Made by a program: the position numbers and the translations under genes
Assembly (NCBI RefSeq): GCF_021728415.1
Contig: NZ_JAKKDV010000004.1
Span: 62,001 to 126,000, forward strand
Direction: 5' to 3'
From: Flaviramulus multivorans
GTDB taxonomy: Bacteria > Bacteroidota > Bacteroidia > Flavobacteriales > Flavobacteriaceae
Length of the DNA: 64,000 nucleotides
The notes under the pieces: generated by a model
Database searches by the model: none
The model's input: only the letters and a program-made list of their open reading frames with translations
Told to the model about the DNA's origin: nothing
Shown here: piece by piece, positions 57,158-64,000 of the stretch
Position numbering within the stretch: the first letter of the stretch is position 1
How the letters are laid out: each line of letters starts with the position of its first letter

Positions 57158-57167
57158 ATGTGAAGTG

Positions 57168-57212
57168 GTTAAGTTGATTAATTAATTGCAACTTAGCAAC
57201 AACCAACTTAAC
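57168..57212. repeat. inverted repeat between lepB and wbqC-like gene
   Basis: GTTAAGTTG at 57168–57176 and CAACTTAAC at 57204–57212 are perfect 9-base inverted arms, 27 bases apart, ending two bases before the next ATG region. No T run follows. It may be a leader hairpin or remnant of a small intergenic repeat. Confidence 0.45.
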
Positions 57213-57214
57213 AA

Positions 57215-57838
57215 ATGAACATATTAATTCATCCAACATATTTCTCAAACATTGCGCATTTTGTTGCCATGGTGCATGCTGGTGAAGTTTGTTTTGAAAT
57301 GGATGATAGTTTTTTAAAACAAACCTACCGAAATCGCACTTATATTTATGGCGCCAATGGGAAACTAGCTCTAAACATACCTGTGATTCATTCTCAAAAA
57401 AATCGTCAAAAATATCGAGATGTTAAAATTTACAATGAAGAAAAGTGGCAAGATATTCATTGGAAATCTATCCTTTCAGCCTATAGAACCTCGCCTTTTT
57501 TTGAATATTACGAAGACGAGTTAAAGCCCTTATTTTCAAATCAAGAGGATTATATCTTAGATTTTAATATGAAGTGTTTTGAAGTTGTTTGTGAATGCCT
57601 ACAATTGGATTTAAATATTTCAAAAAGTAAAATCTATCAAAAAGAAGTTGAGAACAAAACAGACTATAGATTTTTAGTAAACGCTAAAAAAGAAACGCCT
57701 CAAACATTCGATACCTACACACAAGTTTTTAGCGATAAGCATGGATTTATTCCAAACCTTAGTATTTTAGATTTGCTTTTTAATGAAGGTCCGAATGCTT
57801 TAAACTATTTAGAATCTCAAACCCTAAAAACGGTTTAA
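57215..57838 (+). CDS. WbqC-like family protein
   Basis: A 207-residue cytoplasmic protein starting MNILIHPTYFSNIAHF, with LNIPVIHSQKNRQKYRDVKI (split as LNIPVIH and RQKYRDVKI) and WKSILSAYRTSPFFEYY. That pattern matches WbqC-like proteins, some of which are linked to O-antigen or sugar modification. The exact reaction here is unknown. It shares one base with the downstream DUF6122 gene, so the two are coupled. Confidence 0.85.
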   Translation: MNILIHPTYFSNIAHFVAMVHAGEVCFEMDDSFLKQTYRNRTYIYGANGKLALNIPVIHSQKNRQKYRDVKIYNEEKWQDIHWKSILSAYRTSPFFEYYEDELKPLFSNQEDYILDFNMKCFEVVCECLQLDLNISKSKIYQKEVENKTDYRFLVNAKKETPQTFDTYTQVFSDKHGFIPNLSILDLLFNEGPNALNYLESQTLKTV

Positions 57839-58146
57839 TGCTACAAACTTTTGCACATTACGGTTGCCATGTTTTTATTCCATTAATTGTTGCGTTAATC
57901 TGGTATAAATCGAACTGGAAAATGGCTTTTTTAATCATGTTTGCTGGTATGCTAATTGATTTAGACCACCTTTTGGCAACTCCAATTTTCGACCCCAATA
58001 GGTGTAGTATTGGTTTTCATCCGCTGCACTCCTCTTTTGCTATTCTCTTTTATCTTTTTCTACTTGTACCTAAAAAATCAAGATTAGTAGCATTAGGTTT
58101 AGTAATTCATATTTTCTCAGATTTAGTAGACTGCGCCCTTATGTAA
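57838..58146 (+). CDS. DUF6122 family small membrane protein
   Basis: A 102-residue protein with three hydrophobic helices, a first loop with GCHVFIPL, and the acidic-histidine motif DLDHLLA (about 41–47) plus HPLHSS (61–66) and HIFSDL toward the C-terminus. The conserved His and Asp residues at membrane ends look like a metal site as in membrane hydrolases of the YdjM/DUF457 type, an inference. It overlaps the wbqC-like gene by one base and ends two bases from a convergent gene. Confidence 0.82.
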   Translation: MLQTFAHYGCHVFIPLIVALIWYKSNWKMAFLIMFAGMLIDLDHLLATPIFDPNRCSIGFHPLHSSFAILFYLFLLVPKKSRLVALGLVIHIFSDLVDCALM

Positions 58147-58148
58147 AA

Positions 58149-59174
58149 CTAGTCTGCTAAACTCAAGGTAGTCATGATAGGATAATGGTCAGAATAGTGC
58201 TTATTGTAGGTTTTAAACCCATTCACTGAAAAGGCATCATCAGCAAAAATAAAATCTATCCGCAGCGGAAAATATTTAAAATCATGGGTGCGTCCAAATC
58301 CATTACCTGCTTCCTTAAACGTGTCATTTAAATCACCTTTTATCTTTCTGTACACATACGAAAATGCCGTATTATTAAAATCGCCACAAATCACCATTTT
58401 ATAGTGGCATTGCTTTTTATGCATTAAAAATAATTCGGTTTGAAATTGTTGCATTTTAAAAGTAGTCCCTATTCTTTTAAAAAGGCGTTCGGAATTCTCG
58501 TTTTTTAAACTTTCTACTTTGGTATTAATACGTAACGACTCTAAATGTATATTATAAATTCGCATGGTATCTTTTCCCTTCACAATATCCGCATAAATAG
58601 CGTTATTAGGAGTGTCTGGAAATTCTACCGAACCAGAGTTTATTATAGGGTATTTTGAAAAAATAGCCTGACCGTACTTCGTTTTTTTTCCCGAAAGGTG
58701 TTCGTACTTATACTTAAAAAAAGAGAGGTTAATATTTTGATGTGGGTGGTATTCCTGAACACTTAAAACATCGGGCGATTCGGTTTTTATAAAATCTACA
58801 ATTTTGGTTTCTATACCTTTTTCCGGCAACCATTCATAAAGATTAAAAAGTCTGACATTATAATTCATAATTTTTATATTCTCAGGGCTTTCAATCTTTT
58901 TTGATGATGAAAATTTATACAATGATCCGAAAGTAAAATAGCCTATTAACAATACGGTTAATGACAAAATCATTTGTTTCTTTAACTTTATTAACCAATA
59001 CACAAAAAACAAGGCATTAACAAAAACCAAAAAGGAAACACCTAAATTTAATACGGATAAAACAGAAAATGTTTTGGGTGGTAAATATGGTAGCACCAAT
59101 GATAAAACCAACAATGTAGCAACTACTACATTTACAGCATAAATAATTTTGTTTATGAAGCTTAATTTTTCCAT
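58149..59174 (-). CDS. endonuclease/exonuclease/phosphatase family membrane protein
   Basis: A 341-residue protein with three N-terminal helices (about 10–90) and an EEP-fold domain. The motifs MNYNVRLFNLYEW (about 104–116), SVQEYH with the metal-binding Glu, CGDFNNT and the closing SDHYPI are present. It would be a membrane-anchored phosphodiesterase with its catalytic domain probably outside the cytoplasm. The substrate is unknown. The stop codon lies two bases from that of DUF6122. Confidence 0.88.
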   Translation of the reverse strand: MEKLSFINKIIYAVNVVVATLLVLSLVLPYLPPKTFSVLSVLNLGVSFLVFVNALFFVYWLIKLKKQMILSLTVLLIGYFTFGSLYKFSSSKKIESPENIKIMNYNVRLFNLYEWLPEKGIETKIVDFIKTESPDVLSVQEYHPHQNINLSFFKYKYEHLSGKKTKYGQAIFSKYPIINSGSVEFPDTPNNAIYADIVKGKDTMRIYNIHLESLRINTKVESLKNENSERLFKRIGTTFKMQQFQTELFLMHKKQCHYKMVICGDFNNTAFSYVYRKIKGDLNDTFKEAGNGFGRTHDFKYFPLRIDFIFADDAFSVNGFKTYNKHYSDHYPIMTTLSLAD

Positions 59175-59214
59175 TACTTAGATAGATGCTAGTTGACCGA
59201 TGTCCGAAATTTTA

Positions 59215-59568
59215 TTATAAGTTTTTCCTAAATGCAATCATCATATTCATTAAATGAAAAGAGTCATCATAGTGTTTCTGAAATTCAAGATTACTAATAT
59301 ATTTTCTTCTATGAGCTTTATGTAAACATGTAACGACTTCAGCTAAAGATCGAATTGAATAACCAATAAATTTATTCTGCTCAAGATTTGACTGACCAAT
59401 TGACCCTTCAGAAATATTTAAAGCAACAGAATCTACGGCTCTTAATAACTGTGATGATAGATTATATATTTCTTGATTTGGAAAATCTTTAATTAATAAA
59501 TTTAATTCTTCACCTAAATCCATAGCCTTTTGCCAAATTACTAGTCTTTCAAATTTAAATCTATCCAT
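59215..59568 (-). CDS. four-helix bundle protein (23S rRNA IVP-like)
   Basis: A 117-residue helical protein of the S23/IVP family with the N-terminal FKFERLVIWQKAMDLGEELN pattern (FERLVIWQKAMDL at about 5–17) and an ALNISEGSIGQS central motif. Such genes occur scattered in Bacteroidota genomes and in 23S rRNA intervening sequences. ATG at 59568 is preferred; a GTG two codons earlier is possible. It separates the EEP gene from the rhomboid genes. Upstream lies a short repeated GACAGAAGACAGATGAC-type stretch. Confidence 0.88.
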   Translation of the reverse strand: MDRFKFERLVIWQKAMDLGEELNLLIKDFPNQEIYNLSSQLLRAVDSVALNISEGSIGQSNLEQNKFIGYSIRSLAEVVTCLHKAHRRKYISNLEFQKHYDDSFHLMNMMIAFRKNL

Positions 59569-59572
59569 TATC

Positions 59573-59623
59573 ACAAATTATTTTAAGGCTTCAGTCATCT
59601 GTCTTCTGTCAACAAATTATTTT
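59573..59623. repeat. 12-base direct repeat and CTTCTGTC tract upstream of the four-helix gene
   Basis: ACAAATTATTTT occurs at 59573–59584 and again at 59612–59623, overlapping the rhomboid stop codon. Between the copies is a CAGTCATCTGTCTTCTGTC tract with a 7-base periodicity. A similar CTTCTGTC tract often accompanies four-helix genes in flavobacteria as I recall, which hints at a mobile or inserted unit. Confidence 0.5.
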
Positions 59624-60486
59624 CCGGCTCTAAATAAAAACTCCTTTTCCTCATTTGTTAAGCTGTCATAACCACTTTTACTGATTTTATCTAAAATAAC
59701 ATCAATCTTTTTTTGGTTATTAAACTCTTTAAAATCGGCTTTATTATAACCTCCAACTTTGCTTTTATTTTTGTGAACTGTTTTTAAAGGTCCTTTTTTA
59801 GAAGGCTTAAACAAGTTAGCAACACCATCCATTAATCTTTCAAAACCTTTACCAATATCTTGTCCTTTTAGCAACTGCTTTGCATAAATATAACCTAATA
59901 AAACGCCTCCTAAATGTGCAATATAACCTCCAGCATTTCCTTCGATAGGGTCATTTATTCCTGACATGACTCCAATAATATCCAAGACTACAATAACAGC
60001 TCCTAAATACCAAAATTTTAAATTAATTGTAAAAAATCGTATCTCTTGATTTGGCATATATGCGCATAAAAATATTAATAAGGCCCTTACTGCTGCCGAG
60101 GCTCCTAATAACTTTGAATGTCCGCCTAAAAGGCTTGGAAACATATTGTAGCATATCATAAATAATAACCCACCAGTAATAGCTCCCAAAAAGTAAATAT
60201 TTAATGCCATTTTAGGCCCGAATAGGTTTAAAAACATACGTCCTAAAAAATACAGCCATAGCATATTAAAAAGTATATGTAAAAAATCGTAATGCAGAAA
60301 AGCATAGGTAATAATTGTCCAAGGTTTTGTAATAAAATCAGAAAAATCACTTGGTAATTTTAACCAATCCAAATCAAACTTAAAAATCAACCCTAAAATA
60401 AAAATAACACCATTTATAGCTATTATTTTTTCGAGAGCATTAAGGTTTGATAGCTTTTGTTTTATGTCTTGAGAGAACGATTTCAT
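59617..60486 (-). CDS. rhomboid family intramembrane serine protease (second)
   Basis: A 289-residue protein with six helices. The catalytic Ser130 lies in LLGASAAVRAL (GxSx) and His191 in YIAHLGGVLLGY. The loop-1 WxR-like region and the HILFNMLWLYFLG segment are also typical. A long polar C-terminal tail (about 215–289) ends in the SLTNEEKEFLF segment common in flavobacterial homologues. It directly follows the other rhomboid gene with no spacing. Confidence 0.92.
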   Translation of the reverse strand: MKSFSQDIKQKLSNLNALEKIIAINGVIFILGLIFKFDLDWLKLPSDFSDFITKPWTIITYAFLHYDFLHILFNMLWLYFLGRMFLNLFGPKMALNIYFLGAITGGLLFMICYNMFPSLLGGHSKLLGASAAVRALLIFLCAYMPNQEIRFFTINLKFWYLGAVIVVLDIIGVMSGINDPIEGNAGGYIAHLGGVLLGYIYAKQLLKGQDIGKGFERLMDGVANLFKPSKKGPLKTVHKNKSKVGGYNKADFKEFNNQKKIDVILDKISKSGYDSLTNEEKEFLFRAGK

Positions 60487-61245
60487 TTAATACCAACGGT
60501 TTTTATTAAACTGTGTTTTTTTCCAATACCACATAATTATAAAGCCTGTTAACGCGCCACCAACGTGTGCCATATAAGCTGTATTACTTGGACTAAAGAA
60601 AGATTGCCCAGTTAAGCCTGAAATTAAATCGAGAATAATAATACCTGGTATAAAATACTTTGCCTTTATGGGGATAGGTAAAAATATCAACATCAATTCA
60701 GCATTAGGGTTCATCATTCCAAAAGCAACCAGAATACCCATAAGACAACCAGATGCACCTACCATTGACGCATTAAAAGTTCCAACAAAATCTTGAAGTT
60801 GTTGTGCGTTTAAAACAGATTCCCAGTTTTTGTCATATCGATTATAACCGGACTTTAAAACATCTAAAAGGTCATTAGCATTATAACCCACACCTTCTAA
60901 TATTGATAACCCGTTATTAAACTGAAAAGTATAATATAAAACTTGCAATGCAACCGCACCTAAACCTGCCGAAAAATAAATGAATAAAAACCGTTTGCTT
61001 CCTAACGTTTGTTCAACAGCTGTACCAAACATCCAAAGTGCAAACATGTTAAAGAAAATGTGCATAATGTCTCCGTGCATAAACATATGCGTAACTATTT
61101 GCCAAGGTTGAAATGCTTCATTTTTTGGAAAATGCATGGCGAACCAGTCATAAAATAAAACCCCTTCGCCAATAGTTTGTGCTGCAATAAACATAATAAC
61201 GTTTATTATCAATAAATGCTTAACGGTTTCTGAAATTCGCATCAT
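60487..61245 (-). CDS. rhomboid family intramembrane serine protease (first)
   Basis: A 252-residue rhomboid with catalytic Ser165 in MVGASGCLMG and His227 in MAHVGGALTGF. The HIFFNMFALWMFG segment (62–74) and ETVKHLLIINVIMF N-terminal helix are typical. It has an insert of about 45 polar residues (115–160) between helices 3 and 4. It starts 3 bases after mutL and abuts the second rhomboid. The pair may act on different membrane substrates. Confidence 0.93.
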   Translation of the reverse strand: MMRISETVKHLLIINVIMFIAAQTIGEGVLFYDWFAMHFPKNEAFQPWQIVTHMFMHGDIMHIFFNMFALWMFGTAVEQTLGSKRFLFIYFSAGLGAVALQVLYYTFQFNNGLSILEGVGYNANDLLDVLKSGYNRYDKNWESVLNAQQLQDFVGTFNASMVGASGCLMGILVAFGMMNPNAELMLIFLPIPIKAKYFIPGIIILDLISGLTGQSFFSPSNTAYMAHVGGALTGFIIMWYWKKTQFNKNRWY

Positions 61246-61248
61246 TTT

Positions 61249-63099
61249 TTAAATAAATTTTTTATCTAATTCATCAACACTCATCGTAATAAATGTTGTT
61301 CTATTTGTTGGCGATACATTGGGTTCCTTACAAGCAAATAGTTTGTTTACTAAGTGCTCTTGTTCATCTTTCTGTAAAGATTGTCCCGTTTTTATAGCTA
61401 AACTTTTCGCCATTGATTTTGCCAACAAATCGGTAGCACTAAAGTTACTATCGGGTACTTCATTTTCAACATCGCTAATCAATTGCTCTAAAATGATAGA
61501 TACCTCGCTTTCAGGAACACCTACAGGAACACCTGTAATATCTATAAACTCTTCTTTAACGTTTGAAAATACAAAACCTGTATGTTCCAAATCATCTTTT
61601 AATTGATTTATGATGTCTATATCTTGTTTTGAAAAATGAAGTTGCAATGGAAACAATAATTGTTGGCTTGTAGCTTCCTTAATAGTCATGTTTTTTAGAA
61701 AATCCTCATAGAGTATACGTTGGTGTGCCCTATGCTGATCGATGACTAACATGCCCGATTTAATTGTGCTTACTATATACTTGTTGTGTATTTGATAGGT
61801 TGTATTTACTTGCTGTACTTCGTTTTCATTCTCGAACATCGAAGCTGTTTGTTCTTCACTTTCAAAATGAACCTCACTAAAATCGTGTTGCGATTCGTTT
61901 CCTTTGGATTCTAACCCAACATATAAACTATCCCAGTTTGAAGGTGTTGGTTTAAAAACAGTGGTTTGTTTACCCGAAAATTTTGAGTCACTTTTAAACG
62001 GATTAAAACTTCTATCTACTTCTATCTTTGGAACCTGTGTATCAGTATTTTTATAACTATAGGGTGTGTCTAAATTGGGGTCGCGATCGAAATCTAAAAC
62101 CGGTGCAATATTAAATTGTCCTAAGCTATGCTTAACTGCCGAACGCAACAAAGCATAAAGTGTATGCTCATCGTCAAACTTTATTTCTGTTTTTGTTGGA
62201 TGAATATTTATATCTATAGTTTGTGGGTTTACCTCTAAATTTAAAAAGTAACTGGGGTGTGTTCCATTTTTTAACAAACCATCGAAAGCTGATGATACCG
62301 CATGATTTAAATAGGCACTTTTTATGAATCGGTTATTCACGAAAAAATACTGTTCGCCTCTAGTTTTTTTTGCAAACTCGGGCTTACCTACAAACCCAGA
62401 AATTTTTAAAACCTCAGTGTTTTCATCAACAGGAACTAGTTTTTCATTGGTTTTATTACCAAAGATGTTTACAATACGTTGCCTAAAATTGCTAACAGGT
62501 AAATTGAATGTTTCACTCCCATTATTATATAATGCAAAACTAATATTCGGATGCGCTAAAGCTACACGATGAAATTCATCAATAACATGACGAAGTTCCA
62601 CAGCATCCGACTTTAAAAAATTTCGTCGTGCGGGAATATTAAAAAATAGGTTTTTTACAGATACCGAAGTCCCTTTTGGCGTTACAACCACTTGCTGAGC
62701 GACCACTTTACTTCCTTCAATTTCTATAACATTACCAACATCATCATGTTCTTGCTTGGTTTTTAACTCTACATGAGCAATCGCAGCAATACTTGCTAAG
62801 GCTTCACCTCTAAACCCTTTTGTATGAAGTTGAAATAAATCCTCTGCAGTTCGTATTTTTGAGGTTGCATGACGCTCGAAACTCAATCGCGCATCCGTAG
62901 TACTCATCCCCTTTCCATTGTCAATCACTTGAACAAGGGTTTTACCAGCGTCTTTTATAATAAGTTTTATAGAATCTCCTTCAGCATCAATGGCATTTTC
63001 AAGAAGTTCTTTTACCACAGAAGCTGGACGTTGTACAACTTCTCCAGCGGCTATTTGATTTGCTACGTGATCGGGTAAAAGTTGTATAATGTCTGCCAT
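61249..63099 (-). CDS. mutL: DNA mismatch repair protein MutL
   Basis: A 616-residue GHKL ATPase with the N-box KELLENAIDAEGD (about 30–42), DNGKGM and GFRGEALASI. The linker (about 335–430) is polar. In the C-terminal dimerisation domain the endonuclease motif DQHAx2Ex4E reads DQHRAHQRILYE (454–465), with Ala→Arg and Glu→Gln changes. It acts after MutS in mismatch repair. Its start is 3 bases after the 95-residue protein gene. Confidence 0.96.
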   Translation of the reverse strand: MADIIQLLPDHVANQIAAGEVVQRPASVVKELLENAIDAEGDSIKLIIKDAGKTLVQVIDNGKGMSTTDARLSFERHATSKIRTAEDLFQLHTKGFRGEALASIAAIAHVELKTKQEHDDVGNVIEIEGSKVVAQQVVVTPKGTSVSVKNLFFNIPARRNFLKSDAVELRHVIDEFHRVALAHPNISFALYNNGSETFNLPVSNFRQRIVNIFGNKTNEKLVPVDENTEVLKISGFVGKPEFAKKTRGEQYFFVNNRFIKSAYLNHAVSSAFDGLLKNGTHPSYFLNLEVNPQTIDINIHPTKTEIKFDDEHTLYALLRSAVKHSLGQFNIAPVLDFDRDPNLDTPYSYKNTDTQVPKIEVDRSFNPFKSDSKFSGKQTTVFKPTPSNWDSLYVGLESKGNESQHDFSEVHFESEEQTASMFENENEVQQVNTTYQIHNKYIVSTIKSGMLVIDQHRAHQRILYEDFLKNMTIKEATSQQLLFPLQLHFSKQDIDIINQLKDDLEHTGFVFSNVKEEFIDITGVPVGVPESEVSIILEQLISDVENEVPDSNFSATDLLAKSMAKSLAIKTGQSLQKDEQEHLVNKLFACKEPNVSPTNRTTFITMSVDELDKKFI

Positions 63100-63102
63100 A
63101 AA

Positions 63103-63390
63103 TTATTTAGAAAAGAATATAGATAAATCGAAATCGATAATAAATAAAAATACCAGAACAAGAACAGCAGCAATAATTAAAATGCGTCTATTTGCTTCTT
63201 TATCTGGGTTATTCTTAAAATCATCTAAAGCATTATTAAATTTTGTTTTTAACCCTTTATTAGGACCTACTGTTTTTCTAAATTCGTCAAACTTATGTTT
63301 GATTTCGTAAGGATTTCCTTCACCTTTATCGTCATAATAACGTGGTGTATAATTAAATTTTTTGTTTTTACGCAGTTTTAAAAGCCCCAT
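63103..63390 (-). CDS. small membrane protein with FNYxPR motif (95 aa)
   Basis: A 95-residue protein with a basic N-terminus, the motif KFNYTPRYYDD (11–21), a polar middle and one C-terminal transmembrane helix (about 70–88). The topology suggests the N-terminus in the cytoplasm. Homologues between ribH and mutL are often labelled riboflavin synthase beta subunit in databases, which I think reflects neighbourhood, not function. It is a paralogue of the next gene upstream. Function unknown. Confidence 0.82.
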   Translation of the reverse strand: MGLLKLRKNKKFNYTPRYYDDKGEGNPYEIKHKFDEFRKTVGPNKGLKTKFNNALDDFKNNPDKEANRRILIIAAVLVLVFLFIIDFDLSIFFSK

Positions 63391-63406
63391 GATTTCTAAT
63401 TTTTTG

Positions 63407-63640
63407 TTACATGTATTTTTTTTCTAATAAATACATACAAATCAATAATAATACCAAAGCCAATATTAAGGTTCTCATTGGCAAAACGCCACGTGCTTTT
63501 GGCTTATTACCTCTACTTGCTTTCCATTTAGAAATAAAATCCGTGGTATTATCTTCTTTATCTCCACTAGAATCTGTTTGATTTTCTTTAGAAAACCGAG
63601 GTTGATAATTAAAAGTTCTATGCTTGCGTTGTTTAAACAA
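63407..63640 (-). CDS. small membrane protein with FNYxPR motif (77 aa), paralogue
   Basis: A 77-residue protein with the motif TFNYQPRFSKE (9–19), a Ser/Thr-rich polar middle and a C-terminal transmembrane helix (about 55–72). The shared motif, length class and topology show it is a tandem paralogue of the 95-residue neighbour 16 bases downstream. The reading starts with TTG at 63640, because the FNYxPR motif starts 8 codons later and no ATG precedes it. Function unknown. Confidence 0.72.
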   Translation of the reverse strand: MFKQRKHRTFNYQPRFSKENQTDSSGDKEDNTTDFISKWKASRGNKPKARGVLPMRTLILALVLLLICMYLLEKKYM

Positions 63641-63721
63641 AATCTAGTAGTGCTATCCCTCAAAAATACTTAAAAATAGACAGAAACTAAGGATTGAAAT
63701 GCTAAAAAATTCCAAAAAAAT

Positions 63722-63773
63722 AAATTCCAAATTCCAAAAGTGAAATACATCCCACTGCTAGAATTTGGAATTT
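63722..63773 (-). terminator. hairpin terminator after ribH
   Basis: A perfect 13-base inverted repeat, AAATTCCAAATTC with GAATTTGGAATTT, around a 26-base loop. On the minus strand it lies 15 bases past the ribH stop and is followed by TATTTTTTT. The ATTCCAA unit is repeated once more further on (63704–63710), so it may also be a small intergenic repeat. Confidence 0.7.
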
Positions 63774-63788
63774 TAAAATGGTTATTTA

Positions 63789-64000
63789 TTAACTGTTTTT
63801 GCGTATTTCAGCCATTTTTATAGCGGCAATGGCAGCTTCAGTTCCTTTATTTCCGTGTTTTCCACCAGAGCGGTCAATAGCTTGTTGCAATGTATCGTCA
63901 GTTAAAACACAAAAAATCACAGGAGTTTCACGAATGACATTAAGATCTTTAATGCCTTGTGAAACCGCTTCACAAACAAAATCGAAATGCTTAGTTTCTC
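63789..64000 (-). CDS. ribH: 6,7-dimethyl-8-ribityllumazine synthase, C-terminal part
   Basis: The last 70 codons of ribH enter from the window edge. The visible protein has VCEAVSQGIKDLN, PVIFCVLTDDTLQQAIDRSGG and GNKGTEAAIAAIKMAEI (given in shorter parts: FCVLTDDTLQQA, RSGGKHGNKG), which match lumazine synthase. The enzyme makes 6,7-dimethyl-8-ribityllumazine in riboflavin synthesis. The start lies outside the window. A terminator follows the stop. Confidence 0.95.
   Translation of the reverse strand, partial: ETKHFDFVCEAVSQGIKDLNVIRETPVIFCVLTDDTLQQAIDRSGGKHGNKGTEAAIAAIKMAEIRKNS

Noticed and set aside
63475-63663. 62-codon open frame overlapping the 77-residue FNYxPR gene
   Set aside because: The alternative frame lacks the FNYxPR motif and transmembrane helix shared with the neighbouring paralogue.

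Overview
The window is AT-rich chromosomal DNA of a member of the phylum Bacteroidota, almost certainly family Flavobacteriaceae. The evidence is the gene content and order: the division/cell-wall cluster in Bacteroidota order with a very long FtsZ, parAB–DUF5683–dapB–lepB–wbqC synteny, a GYDIA-type GHMP kinase beside a class II HMG-CoA reductase, and a rhomboid pair–mutL–ribH block. Several genes are also preceded by the TAnnTTTG -7 box typical of this phylum. No phage, insertion sequence, CRISPR array or rRNA was seen. This is mostly core genome.

Layout. 1–3744 (minus) is a nitrite-assimilation operon: nirB, nirD, a DUF4202 gene and the start of a NarX/NarQ-like sensor cut by the window edge. 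3959–4540 (minus) holds yqeY with tRNA-Arg(TCG) six bases downstream and a terminator. 4643–20185 (minus) is the complete dcw cluster in transcription order mraZ, rsmH, ftsL, ftsI, murE, mraY, murD, ftsW, murG, murC, ftsQ, ftsA, ftsZ. It has an upstream array of three AAAGTGG repeats (a candidate MraZ box) and a strong terminator after ftsZ. 20401–25834 holds an alpha/beta hydrolase, engB, a lipoprotein gene, a DppC/OppC-type permease and a tail-specific protease. 26087–30919 (plus) runs surE, a small membrane protein, lpxB, an NlpC/P60 lipoprotein and a ComEC-like channel.

30927–37003 (minus) looks like a peptide-utilisation group: a DPP-IV-type peptidase, two tandem POT peptide transporters and a secreted thioredoxin-like protein. 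37245–39478 (plus) carries two mevalonate-pathway genes. tRNA-Pro(TGG) follows. 39756–43601 (plus) groups a TonB-dependent receptor, a PQQ-dependent sugar dehydrogenase lipoprotein and a cytochrome c lipoprotein. I suggest this could be a PQQ-scavenging and periplasmic sugar-oxidation module; it is the most interesting candidate system here. 43667–49269 (plus) has udk, divIC, mutA, a lipoprotein wedged between the mutase subunits, mutB and another lipoprotein. 49350–52109 (minus) is an M16 peptidase. 52310–58146 (plus) is parA, parB, DUF5683, dapB, lepB, wbqC-like and DUF6122. 58149–64000 (minus) is ribH (partial), two small paralogous membrane proteins, mutL, two rhomboids, a four-helix-bundle (23S IVP-like) gene and an endonuclease/exonuclease/phosphatase protein.

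The genes cover peptidoglycan precursor synthesis (murC–G, mraY, plus dapB; MurE carries the DNPR motif for meso-diaminopimelate), the divisome (ftsL, divIC, ftsQ, ftsW, ftsI, ftsA, ftsZ), chromosome segregation, lipid A, isoprenoids, propionate/methylmalonyl metabolism, protein export and turnover, and nitrite reduction. All assignments come from reading the sequence and recalling family motifs; no database search was run.
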